From Streptomyces bikiniensis (GTDB lineage: Bacteria; Actinomycetota; Actinomycetes; Streptomycetales; Streptomycetaceae), in the NCBI GenBank assembly GCA_000716465.1, contig JNWL01000013.1, positions 142,358-206,357 on the forward strand: a DNA stretch of 64,000 nucleotides, written 5' to 3'. Below the pieces are notes generated by a model. The model saw only the letters and a program-made list of their open reading frames with translations, was not told the origin of the DNA and made no database searches. Made by a program: the position numbers and the translations under genes. Positions 18,182 to 25,467 of the stretch are shown here, piece after piece. How positions within the stretch are numbered: position 1 is the first letter of the stretch; every line of letters starts with the position of its first letter.

Positions 18182-18826
18182 TCAGCGCCCGGTGAGGCGC
18201 CTGGCGTTTTCCAGGTGGGCGGTGAGCTTCCCCTGGATGCGTACGGTGGCCTCGTCCAGCGCCTTGCGGGTGCGGCGGCCGGAGCCGTCGCCCGCCTCGA
18301 AGGCGTCGCCGAAGACGACGTCCACGCGGCCGCGCAGCGGGGGCAGGGCCTTGACGAGCCGTCCCCGGCGGTCGGTGCTGCCCAGGACGGCGACCGGGAC
18401 GATCGGCGCGCCGCTGCGGACCGCGAAGTACGCGAGGCCCGCGCGCAGCGACGCGAAGTCGCCCTCGCCCCGGGTGCCCTCGGGGAAGATCCCGAGGACG
18501 CCGCCCTGTTCCAGGACGCCCAGGGCGCCCGCTATCGCGGTGCGGTCGGTGCTGTCCCGGTCGACCTTGAGCTGCCCGATGCCCTCCAGGAAGCCGCCGA
18601 GCGGGCCGACGAACGCCTCCTTCTTGATCAGGAAGTGCACGGGGCGCGGGGCGGTGCCCATGAGCATGGGGCCGTCGATGTTGTGCGCGTGGTTGACGGC
18701 GAGGATGGCGGGGCCGGAGGCCGGCACCCGCCAGGCGCCGAGGACGCGCGGCTTCCACAGCCCGTACATCAGCCCGATGCCGATGCCCCGGCCGACGGCG
18801 GCGCCCTTCGCGGAGGGCACGGTCAC
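18182..18826 (-). CDS. Lysophospholipid (1-acyl-glycerol-3-phosphate) acyltransferase
   Basis: 214-aa PlsC-like acyltransferase. The catalytic HxxxxD motif is visible (NHAHNIDGP, about residues 40-48), as are the substrate-binding IFPEGTRGEG and a later PIVPVAVLGS. GTG 18826 gives the family-like N-terminus (VTVPSAKGAAVGRG); a long upstream in-frame extension reads antisense-like Arg/Gly-rich sequence inside cmk and is rejected. It lies between cmk and der, the usual actinobacterial arrangement, and probably belongs to their transcript. Role: phosphatidic acid synthesis. Confidence 0.9.
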   Translation of the reverse strand: MTVPSAKGAAVGRGIGIGLMYGLWKPRVLGAWRVPASGPAILAVNHAHNIDGPMLMGTAPRPVHFLIKKEAFVGPLGGFLEGIGQLKVDRDSTDRTAIAGALGVLEQGGVLGIFPEGTRGEGDFASLRAGLAYFAVRSGAPIVPVAVLGSTDRRGRLVKALPPLRGRVDVVFGDAFEAGDGSGRRTRKALDEATVRIQGKLTAHLENARRLTGR

Positions 18827-18906
18827 CTGACGGCCGCCCGCTTCTCCGCGCCTGTGGTCGCGCTCCGCCTCGACTCCGCTCCCGCCGAGTCGCCCTCGCT
18901 CGTTCC

Positions 18907-19602
18907 TCACTCGGAAGCCTCGGCCTGCGCTGCGTCCCGGCCGCGCCGCTCGTCCACCAGGGTGACGACGCACTCGATCACCTGGTCGAGCGTGAGGTCG
19001 GTGGTGTCGACCTCGACGGCGTCGTCGGCCTTGGCGAGCGGGGAGGTCTTGCGGCTGGAGTCGGCCGCGTCCCGCTTGACCAGGGCCTCCTGGGTGGCGC
19101 GCACGTCGGCGCCCTTGAGCTCGCCGGAGCGGCGGGCGGCGCGGGCCTCGGGCGAGGCGGTGAGGAAGATCTTGAGGTCGGCGTCGGGCAGGACGGTGGT
19201 GCCGATGTCCCGGCCCTCGACGACGATGCCGTGCTCGGCGCCCCGGGCGATGGTCCGCTGGAGCTCGGTGATGAGCGCGCGCACCTCGGGGACGGCGCTG
19301 ACGGCGCTGACCCTGGAGGTGACCTCCTCGGTGCGGATGGGGCCGGAGGCGTCGACGCCGTCCACGGTGATGGTGGGCCGGGACGGGTCGGTGCCGGAGA
19401 CGATGACCGGCTTGGCGGCGACGGCGGCGATCGCCCCGGCGTCGGAGACGTCCACGCCGTTGCTGATCATCCACCAGGTGATCGCCCGGTACTGGGCGCC
19501 GGTGTCGAGGTAGCTCAGCCCCAGCTTGGCGGCGACCGCCTTCGAGGTGCTCGACTTGCCCGTGCCGGACGGCCCGTCGATGGCGACGATCACGGATTCC
19601 AC
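18907..19602 (-). CDS. cmk: Cytidylate kinase
   Basis: 231-aa (d)CMP kinase. The P-loop IAIDGPSGTGKSS is at the N-terminus (residues about 6-16); then SYLDTGAQYRAIT, the CMP-binding region (VVEGRDIGTTVLPDADLKIFLTAS) and the LID-like RDAADSSRKTSPL. GTG start with AGGAAGG a few bases upstream. It heads the cmk-plsC-der group. Together with pyrG in the same window it supplies CTP and dCTP. Confidence 0.96.
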   Translation of the reverse strand: MESVIVAIDGPSGTGKSSTSKAVAAKLGLSYLDTGAQYRAITWWMISNGVDVSDAGAIAAVAAKPVIVSGTDPSRPTITVDGVDASGPIRTEEVTSRVSAVSAVPEVRALITELQRTIARGAEHGIVVEGRDIGTTVLPDADLKIFLTASPEARAARRSGELKGADVRATQEALVKRDAADSSRKTSPLAKADDAVEVDTTDLTLDQVIECVVTLVDERRGRDAAQAEASE

Positions 19603-19732
19603 GGTGGGAACACCTTCCTGGGGTGGGGTGGCAGGACCCGGCGGGGTCGCGACGGGCTTCCCCCAAGGTTACCGAGTCCCACGCACCCGTTCGGCCCAGC
19701 CCGGTTGCGGCCGCGCACGGGGGCGGGCCGCG

Positions 19733-20821
19733 TCAGCCCGTACGGAGCGCCCAGCCGCGTTCCTGGAGGGCGGTGCCGAGGACCGGGGCGGCCGAGGGCT
19801 CCACCATGAGCTGGACCAGGCCGGCCTGCTGGCCGGTCGCGTGCTCGATGCGGACGTCCTCGATGTTGACGCCCGCGCGGCCCGCGTCGGCGAAGATCCG
19901 GGCCAGCTCGCCGGGCCGGTCGCTGATGAGGACGGCGACGGTCTCGTAGGCGGCGGGGGCGGCGCCGTGCTTGCCGGGGACGCGGGAGCGGCCGGCGTTG
20001 CCGCGGCGCAGGACGTCCTCGACGCCGGTGGCGCCGTCCCGGCGCTCGTCCTCGTCGGAGGACTGGAGGGAGCGCAGGGCGCGGACGGTCTCGTCGAGGT
20101 CGGCGGCGACGCCGGAGAGGACGTCGGCGACGGGGCCGGGGTTGGCGGAGAGGATCTCGACCCACATGCGGGGGTCGGAGGCGGCGATCCGGGTGACGTC
20201 GCGGATGCCCTGGCCGCAGAGGCGCACGGCCGACTCGTCGGCCTCCTCCAGGCGCGCGGCGACCATGGAGGACACCAGCTGCGGGGTGTGGGAGACCAGG
20301 GCGACGGCCCGGTCGTGGGCGTCGGCGTCCATGACGACGGGAACGGCCCGGCAGAGGGCGACCAGCTCCAGGGCGAGGTTCAGGACCTCGGTGTCGGTGT
20401 CCCGGGTCGGGGTGAGGACCCACGGCCGGCCCTCGAAGAGGTCGGCGGTGGCCGCGAGCGGGCCGGAGCGCTCCTTGCCGGACATGGGGTGGCTGCCGAT
20501 GTACGCGGTGAGGTCGAGGCCCAGGGCCTCCAGCTCCCGCTTCGGTCCGCCCTTGACGCTGGCGACGTCCAGGTAGCCGCGGGCGAGGCCGGTGGTCATG
20601 GCCTCGGCGAGGGTGGCGGCGACGTGGGCGGGGGGCACGGCGACGACGGCGAGGTCCACGGGGCCCTCGGGCGCCTCGTCGGTGCCGGCGCCGAGCGCGG
20701 CGGCGGTGCGGGCGCGGGCCGGGTCGTGGTCGCGCAGGTGGACGGTGACGCCCCGCCCGGCGAGGGCGAGGGCGGCGGAGGTGCCGATCAGGCCGGTTCC
20801 GATGACGAGCGCTGTTCTCAC
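19733..20821 (-). CDS. tyrA: Prephenate dehydrogenase
   Basis: 362-aa NAD(P)-dependent enzyme of tyrosine synthesis. The Rossmann motif VIGTGLIGTSAALALAGRG opens the protein; the active-site region includes GSHPMSGKERSGP, and ACT-like regulatory sequence follows at about residues 290-360 (VAVLISDRPGELARIFADAG). GTG start overlaps the stop of the chorismate mutase gene (GTGA), so the two consecutive aromatic-pathway enzymes (chorismate to prephenate to hydroxyphenylpyruvate) are translationally coupled. Confidence 0.95.
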   Translation of the reverse strand: MRTALVIGTGLIGTSAALALAGRGVTVHLRDHDPARARTAAALGAGTDEAPEGPVDLAVVAVPPAHVAATLAEAMTTGLARGYLDVASVKGGPKRELEALGLDLTAYIGSHPMSGKERSGPLAATADLFEGRPWVLTPTRDTDTEVLNLALELVALCRAVPVVMDADAHDRAVALVSHTPQLVSSMVAARLEEADESAVRLCGQGIRDVTRIAASDPRMWVEILSANPGPVADVLSGVAADLDETVRALRSLQSSDEDERRDGATGVEDVLRRGNAGRSRVPGKHGAAPAAYETVAVLISDRPGELARIFADAGRAGVNIEDVRIEHATGQQAGLVQLMVEPSAAPVLGTALQERGWALRTG

Positions 20822-21180
20822 TGGGCGATGTCCTTGCGCAGGGCGGCCGCGGCACCGAGGTAGACGTGCGCGATCCGGGGCTTGGGCAGCTCGGTCTCGA
20901 CGTGGGCGAGGAGCCGGACGACCCTCGGCATGGCGCCCTCGACGTCGAGTTCCTGGGCGCAGATCAGGGGGACGTCGACGATCCCGGTGTGCCGGGCCGC
21001 GGCGGCGGGGAAGTCGCTGTGCAGATCGGGCGTGGCAGTGAACCAGATGCTGATGAGGTCCTCGGCGGTGAGGCCGTTGCGTTCGAGGACGGCGGTGAGC
21101 AGCTCCTCGACCCGCTCGCGCATGTGCCCGGCCTCGTCCCGGTCCAGCTGGACGGCGCCTCGGACCGCTCGTACCGCCAC
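20818..21180 (-). CDS. aroH: Chorismate mutase, AroH type
   Basis: 120 aa, the usual size for the monofunctional AroH (trimeric, pseudo-alpha-beta barrel) class. It begins VAVRAVRGAVQLDRDEAGHM, with the conserved RGA segment and active-site Arg, then ISIWFTATPDLHSDFPAAAAR and VYLGAAAALRKD. GTG 21180 is chosen because the upstream frame extension is low-complexity and lacks the family pattern. Stop overlaps tyrA start. Confidence 0.95.
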   Translation of the reverse strand: MAVRAVRGAVQLDRDEAGHMRERVEELLTAVLERNGLTAEDLISIWFTATPDLHSDFPAAAARHTGIVDVPLICAQELDVEGAMPRVVRLLAHVETELPKPRIAHVYLGAAAALRKDIAQ

Positions 21181-21401
21181 GTCGTGCTCCTTCGCCTGCG
21201 TCAGTGCTCCGTTCAGCCTAGTCAGCGGCGGGGGCCGGGGAGGACGGCGCCCGCTCTCCGAGACGGGGCGGGCGTACGGGACGGGGCGGGCGTACGGGAG
21301 AAGGGGGCCGGTGCCACGCGCACCCGCGCGCTCCGCCACCCGGGGTACGGGCGCAGGCGTGTCGCGGGACCCGGCGGCGGGCGCGTGGCCAAGCTGGCGC
21401 C

Positions 21402-21893
21402 ATGACGTCCCACAGCACGAGCCGCCGCACCGTCCTGTTCGCCGCCGCGGCCCTGACGACGACGGGCTGCGGCTCGGACGGGGGCGGGGACGGGGGCGAC
21501 GGCGGTACGACGGCGGGCACCCCCGAGGCGCCGGACGCCCCGGAGACGCCGGAGGCCCCCGATTCCCCGGACACCCCGGACACCCCGGAGGCCCCCGAGG
21601 AGGACGGCGAGGCGCTGGCCAGGACCTCCGAGATCCCGGTCGGCGGCGGAACGGTCTTCCGGGAGGAGAAGGTGGTGGTCACGCAGCCGACGGCCGGCGA
21701 GTTCAAGGCGTTCTCGGCGGTCTGCACCCACCAGGGGTGCCTGGTGGACAAGGTCGCGGACGGCACCATCGACTGCCCCTGCCACGGTTCGAAGTTCCGT
21801 GTCGCGGACGGCTCGGTGGTGACGGGCCCGGCCACCCGCCCGCTCCCCGCCGAGCAGATTATCGTCTCGGGTGAAACGATCACCCTCGCGTAG
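21402..21893 (+). CDS. Rieske [2Fe-2S] lipoprotein
   Basis: 163 aa. The N-terminus SRRTVLFAAAALTTTGCGSD has twin Arg and a lipobox-like TTGC, so Tat export and lipid anchoring are plausible. An acidic linker made of repeated PEAPD/PDTPE units (about residues 45-68) follows. The Rieske domain has both cluster-binding boxes: CTHQGC and CPCHGSKF. It is not linked to a cytochrome bc complex; stand-alone secreted Rieske proteins of this kind are common in Streptomyces and their partner is unknown. Confidence 0.9.
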   Translation: MTSHSTSRRTVLFAAAALTTTGCGSDGGGDGGDGGTTAGTPEAPDAPETPEAPDSPDTPDTPEAPEEDGEALARTSEIPVGGGTVFREEKVVVTQPTAGEFKAFSAVCTHQGCLVDKVADGTIDCPCHGSKFRVADGSVVTGPATRPLPAEQIIVSGETITLA

Positions 21894-21903
21894 CCTGCCC
21901 GGC

Positions 21904-22593
21904 ATGACTCCGGACGAGCTGGTGCGCGAGCACACGATCTACTCCTGCGTGATGGGATCGCGCGCCTTCGGTCTGGCGACCGAGGGCAGCGACACGGACC
22001 TCCGGGGCGTCTACCTGGCCCCGACGCCGCTCTTCTGGCGCTTCGACAAGCCCCCGGCACACGTGGAGGGCCCGGCCCCGGAGCAGTTCAGCTGGGAGCT
22101 GGAACGCTTCTGCGAGCTGGCCCTGCGCAACAACCCGAACGTCCTGGAGTGCCTCCACTCCCCCGTGGTCGAGTACGCCGACGACCTCGGCCGCGAGCTG
22201 GTCGCGCTGCGCGGCGCCTTCCTCTCCCGGCAGGCGCACCGGACGTTCGTGCGGTACGCGGGCGGCCAGCGCCGCAAGCTGGACGCGGACGTGCGCCAGT
22301 ACGGGCAGCCGCGCTGGAAGCACGCCATGCACCTGCTGCGGCTCCTGGCGAGCTGCCGCGACCTGCTGCGCACGGGCGAGCTGAGCATCGGCGTCGGGGA
22401 GGACCGCGACCGCCTCCTCGCGGTCAGGCGCGGCGAAGTGGCCTGGCCGGAGGTCGAGTCCTGGATGAACCGCCTCCAGGAGGAGGCCGACCGGGCCCAC
22501 GACGCCTCCCCGCTGCCCCTCGCACCGGACCGCGCGCGCGTGGAGGACTTCCTGGCCCGCGCCCGCCGCGCGTCAGCCCTGCGGGAGCTGTAG
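21904..22593 (+). CDS. DNA polymerase beta-like nucleotidyltransferase (PF10127/RlaP-like)
   Basis: 229 aa. The active-site pattern is intact: MGSRAFGLATEGSDTDLRG carries G-S then D-x-D, and a further acidic position is seen before ERFCELALRNNPNVLECLHSP, a signature of the RlaP-like family. The C-terminal half is helical. It follows the Rieske gene by ten bases on the same strand, perhaps co-transcribed. Its 3' end overlaps by 21 bp the convergent paralogue at 22573-23361. Family members are linked to RNA repair or nucleotide signalling, but the reaction here is unknown. Confidence 0.75.
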   Translation: MTPDELVREHTIYSCVMGSRAFGLATEGSDTDLRGVYLAPTPLFWRFDKPPAHVEGPAPEQFSWELERFCELALRNNPNVLECLHSPVVEYADDLGRELVALRGAFLSRQAHRTFVRYAGGQRRKLDADVRQYGQPRWKHAMHLLRLLASCRDLLRTGELSIGVGEDRDRLLAVRRGEVAWPEVESWMNRLQEEADRAHDASPLPLAPDRARVEDFLARARRASALREL

Positions 22594-23361
22594 CCGGGCC
22601 CGTACGACGAGGTCGTGCAGGGCGTCGTGGGCGCGGACCGCATCCGGGAGGCGGGAGGCGGCGCGGGCCTCGTCCAGGACCGCGTGCAGGGCCTCCGTCT
22701 CGGCCCGTACGGCCTCGGGGTCCACCTCGGCCCGCCCGTGCTCGGCCGCCGCCTTGGCGGCGACGAGGCCGGGGATCCGGGCGGGGGCCTCGGGGACCTC
22801 CTCCACCAGGGTCGGCAGGTGCGCCTGCACCTCGCCCGCCCGCATCAGGTGGATGCCGGTGAGCAGGGCCCGGTAGGTGTAGAGCAGGGGCTTGAGCTCG
22901 CCGCTCTTCTCGTACAGCCGCCACTGCGTCCCGGCGAAGCCCCGGTAGTGGTGCGCGTGGTGGTGGGTGAGCACGTCGGGGACGAGCGCGACCAGCTCCG
23001 CGTGGACGTCGGAGGTGTGCGCCACCAGCGGGGAGGTGAGCTGCTCCAGGACGTAGCCGTTGCGGCGCAGCATCAGGCGGGCGAACTTCCGCAGGTCGTG
23101 GGTGACCAGGTCCATCTCGACCCCGTCGCGGTCCCACATCCGGCTCCGGGTCTCCTCCGGTTCGCGCAGCCCGACCAGCGCCTCGGCCGGCAGCAGGTGC
23201 GCGCCGCGCAGGTCCACGTCCGAGTCGCGGGACGGGAACCCGTACAGGTGCGCGCCCGAGACGGTCGCGAAGAGGAGCGGGTCGGGCTGCTCCGCCACGA
23301 CGGCGGACAGGTCCGTGCCCCGGGAGGGGTCGAGCTGCGAGGGATCGAGGGCGAGCGTCAT
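22573..23361 (-). CDS. DNA polymerase beta-like nucleotidyltransferase, second paralogue
   Basis: 262 aa. Same family as the convergent neighbour, but the first motif reads SGAHLYGFPSRDSDVDLRG (Gly-Ala instead of Gly-Ser before DVD), followed by MDLVTHDLRKFARLMLRRNGYVLEQLTSPL. The acidic residues needed for metal binding are kept. It is the last gene of the NAD-related minus-strand operon: its start lies three bases from the stop of the ADP-ribosylglycohydrolase remnant. After the transposon insertion it is cut off from the operon promoter by 8.6 kb and may be silent or read from a transposon promoter. Confidence 0.78.
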   Translation of the reverse strand: MTLALDPSQLDPSRGTDLSAVVAEQPDPLLFATVSGAHLYGFPSRDSDVDLRGAHLLPAEALVGLREPEETRSRMWDRDGVEMDLVTHDLRKFARLMLRRNGYVLEQLTSPLVAHTSDVHAELVALVPDVLTHHHAHHYRGFAGTQWRLYEKSGELKPLLYTYRALLTGIHLMRAGEVQAHLPTLVEEVPEAPARIPGLVAAKAAAEHGRAEVDPEAVRAETEALHAVLDEARAASRLPDAVRAHDALHDLVVRARLQLPQG

Positions 23362-23364
23362 GGC

Positions 23365-24210
23365 TCAAGCGTCCCAGAGGGCGCCGAAGGCGAGGAGGTC
23401 GCTCCGGTACTCGACGCGGTCCGCCCACTCCGCCGGCCAGGCGTCCGCGCCGAGGTGGGCCCCGGCGAAGGCGCCCGCGAGGGCGGCGATCGAGTCGGAG
23501 TCGCCCCGGGTGCAGGCGGCCCGGCGCAGGGCGGTGAGGGGGTCGCCGGGGAAGAGCAGGAAGCAGAGCAGCCCGGTCGCCAGGGCCTCCTCCGCGACCC
23601 AGCCGTCGCCGGTGTACGTGCAGGGGTCGAGCTCCGGGTCGGCCGTGCGCTGGACGGCGTCCAGGCGCTCCAGGACCGCCAGGCACTCGTCCCAGCCGCG
23701 CTCGGTGAAGTGCCGGGCGGAGGGGTGCTGGGAGCGGGTCCACAGGTCCCCGAGCCACTCCTCGTGGTAGCGGGAGCGGTTCTCGTACGCGTACGAGCGG
23801 AGCTGTCCGACGAGTCCGGCCGGGTCCACACCCCGCGCGAGCAGGTGCACGGCGCGGGCGGTCAGGTCGGAGGCGGCGAGCGCGGTGGGGTGGCCGTGGG
23901 TCAGCGCCGACTGGAGCTGCGCGGCGCCCGCCCGCTGCTCGTCGCTCAGACCGGGGACGAGACCGATGGGGGTGACCCGCATGTTGGCGCCGCAGCCCTT
24001 GGAATGGATCTGGCCGGCGTCCTGCCAGGGCACGTCGGTCGTCAGCAGTTGGCAGGCGACCATGCAGGTGCGGCCGGGGGCGCGGTTGTTCTCCGGCGAC
24101 CGGTACCAGTCGACGAACTCCTCGCGCACCGACCGGGCGAGGCGCCTCGGGGCGAGGACGCCCCGGTCCATGGCCGTGCGGATGCCCCGGGCGAAGGCGA
24201 GGGCCATCTG
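23365..24210 (-). pseudogene. ADP-ribosylglycohydrolase, 3' part (split by Tn3 element)
   Basis: The C-terminal about 280 residues of an ADP-ribosylglycohydrolase (DraG/ARH family). Visible family features: GCGANMRVTPIGLVP and GDSDSIAALAGAFAGAHLGA, the second metal-binding region. The 5' part (32858-33039) lies on the other side of the transposon. Joining the two across the duplicated ATCTG restores an open frame reading GRVTDDTQMALAFARG, the canonical metal-binding motif. The fragment still has an ATG (the Met of DDTQM, 24207), but a product from it would lack the first metal site, so I call it non-functional. Confidence 0.93.
24206..24210. repeat. Target-site duplication, left copy (ATCTG)
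   Basis: ATCTG directly abuts the left inverted repeat and recurs at 32858-32862 after the right one. A 5-bp duplication is the hallmark of Tn3-family transposition. Confidence 0.95.
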
Positions 24211-24256
24211 GGGGCATGACCCAGATACGCCAGAAACCCGCCACGGGATGATCTTG
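24211..24256 (+). repeat. Left terminal inverted repeat (46 bp)
   Basis: Begins GGGGCATGACCC and ends GGGATGATCTTG. It is identical, base for base, to the reverse complement of 32812-32857; identity stops exactly at both ends of the 46 bp. The length is longer than the 38 bp classic for Tn3 but within the range of the family. Confidence 0.97.
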
Positions 24257-24273
24257 GAGCGAGCGAATCGCTC

Positions 24274-25191
24274 TCAGCGCGGGTTCCCGGCCACGAGAGC
24301 GTTGACGCGGTTCTCGTACTCGCGGCGAGCCTTGCGCTGGGCGGGGATCGCCCCGGCTCCGTCGAGGACCTGGCAGCGATCGAGGAGCTGGCGGTGGACT
24401 GCTGGCACGGTGGTGACGCGGAGGGTGTAGCCCGTGCCGCGTCGTACGGCCTGGCCCTGGTCGAGCGCGGCTCGCTCGGCGTCGTCCAGCTCGGCGGTGC
24501 GGAGGAAGTCGGCGACCTTGCCGGGCACGTCGAGGGTGACGAGCAGTTCCGGGGGCGGGACAGCTTCGTCGGTGACGTGCTCGGGCAGGAGATCGGCGAC
24601 GGCGGTACGGATAGCGCCGCGGCTGACGCCCTGCTCGCGGGCCAAGGCGGCGATGGACTGGCCCTCCAGGTATGCGGTGCGTACGTCGGTGACCGTCTCG
24701 CCCGCGAGGGCGGGCCGGCGCCCGCCCCTGTTGCCTTTGGCCTCGGCGGCGCGCAGTCCGTCGTACGTCAGCTCGCGCTGGAGGTCGCGCTGGAGTTCGC
24801 CGGCGGCGGCGAGGGTCTGCACCATGAACTTCACGGTGGACAGCAGCTCGCCGGTGCGCGGGTGGCGGGCGGTGAGGTCCATGCCGGAGAACGCCCCGTC
24901 GTGGATGCGCAGGGCGAGACGGTCGCGGTGCAGGACGTCGAGCACGTCGAGGATGTGCCCGGTGCCGCGTACGAGGCGGAACATCTCGGAGATGTGCACG
25001 GTGTCGCCCGGCCGCGCGTAGGTGAGCAGGTCGCCGAACTTCGGGCGCTCCAGTGGGTGGAGGCGGCTGGAGGTGCCGGCCTCCTCCTCGAAGACGACCG
25101 GGTCCTCGATTCCGGCCTCGTGAAGGACGAGGTTCTGGCGGTCGGTCGACTGCTGGTCGGTCGACACCCGCTTGTAGACGAGATTGGCCAC
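24274..25191 (-). CDS. tnpR: Tn3 resolvase (long serine recombinase)
   Basis: 305 aa. The N-terminal catalytic domain (residues about 4-140) has the active-site serine in LVYKRVSTDQQSTDRQN, then FGDLLTYARPGDTVHISEMFRLVRG with the conserved Arg residues. A helix-turn-helix (SIAALAREQGVSRGAIRTAV) follows at about 175-195. About 110 further residues form a C-terminal extension, so this is one of the long Tn3 resolvases rather than the about 185-aa type. It resolves cointegrates at a res site, probably in the 25192-25467 gap beside its start. Confidence 0.92.
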   Translation of the reverse strand: MANLVYKRVSTDQQSTDRQNLVLHEAGIEDPVVFEEEAGTSSRLHPLERPKFGDLLTYARPGDTVHISEMFRLVRGTGHILDVLDVLHRDRLALRIHDGAFSGMDLTARHPRTGELLSTVKFMVQTLAAAGELQRDLQRELTYDGLRAAEAKGNRGGRRPALAGETVTDVRTAYLEGQSIAALAREQGVSRGAIRTAVADLLPEHVTDEAVPPPELLVTLDVPGKVADFLRTAELDDAERAALDQGQAVRRGTGYTLRVTTVPAVHRQLLDRCQVLDGAGAIPAQRKARREYENRVNALVAGNPR

Positions 25192-25204
25192 GCTGTCCCT
25201 CGCT

Positions 25205-25375
25205 TCTGCCGCCCCATCGGACCTCGGGTGTCATCTAACCCTGTCCTCAACGGCCATCGGATCTCATTGGATCCGGGCCGCCGTGAGGCCCCGGAAAGTC
25301 CGGGTTCATTGGACGCGGACCGCTCCTGTCTTCATTCGATCCTTTCCCGACAGGCGGAGAGGCTGCAACCTTGGG
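25205..25375. other. Candidate resolution (res) site
   Basis: The non-coding stretch upstream of the resolvase holds several related motifs of the form CAT[CT]GGA[TC]C: CATCGGACC, CATCGGATC, CATTGGATCC, CATTGGACGC and CATTCGATCC. GGATC-TCATTG-GATCC (25259-25274) is an inverted repeat. Three spaced inverted-repeat subsites ahead of tnpR would be the expected res layout, but I cannot define subsites exactly. Confidence 0.45.
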
Positions 25376-25467
25376 GAACACTTGTGCCACCGAGCGCTGG
25401 TTGTGAACCCGCGGCCCTTCGTCGTCCACGATCTCGGGTCACGGTGGGCTCGGTACGTCGGCGGGTA

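Noticed and set aside
22424..25234. 936-residue minus-strand open frame crossing the transposon end
   Set aside because: It is a shadow frame of nucleotidyltransferase, glycohydrolase and resolvase genes with Arg/Pro-rich text and no domains.
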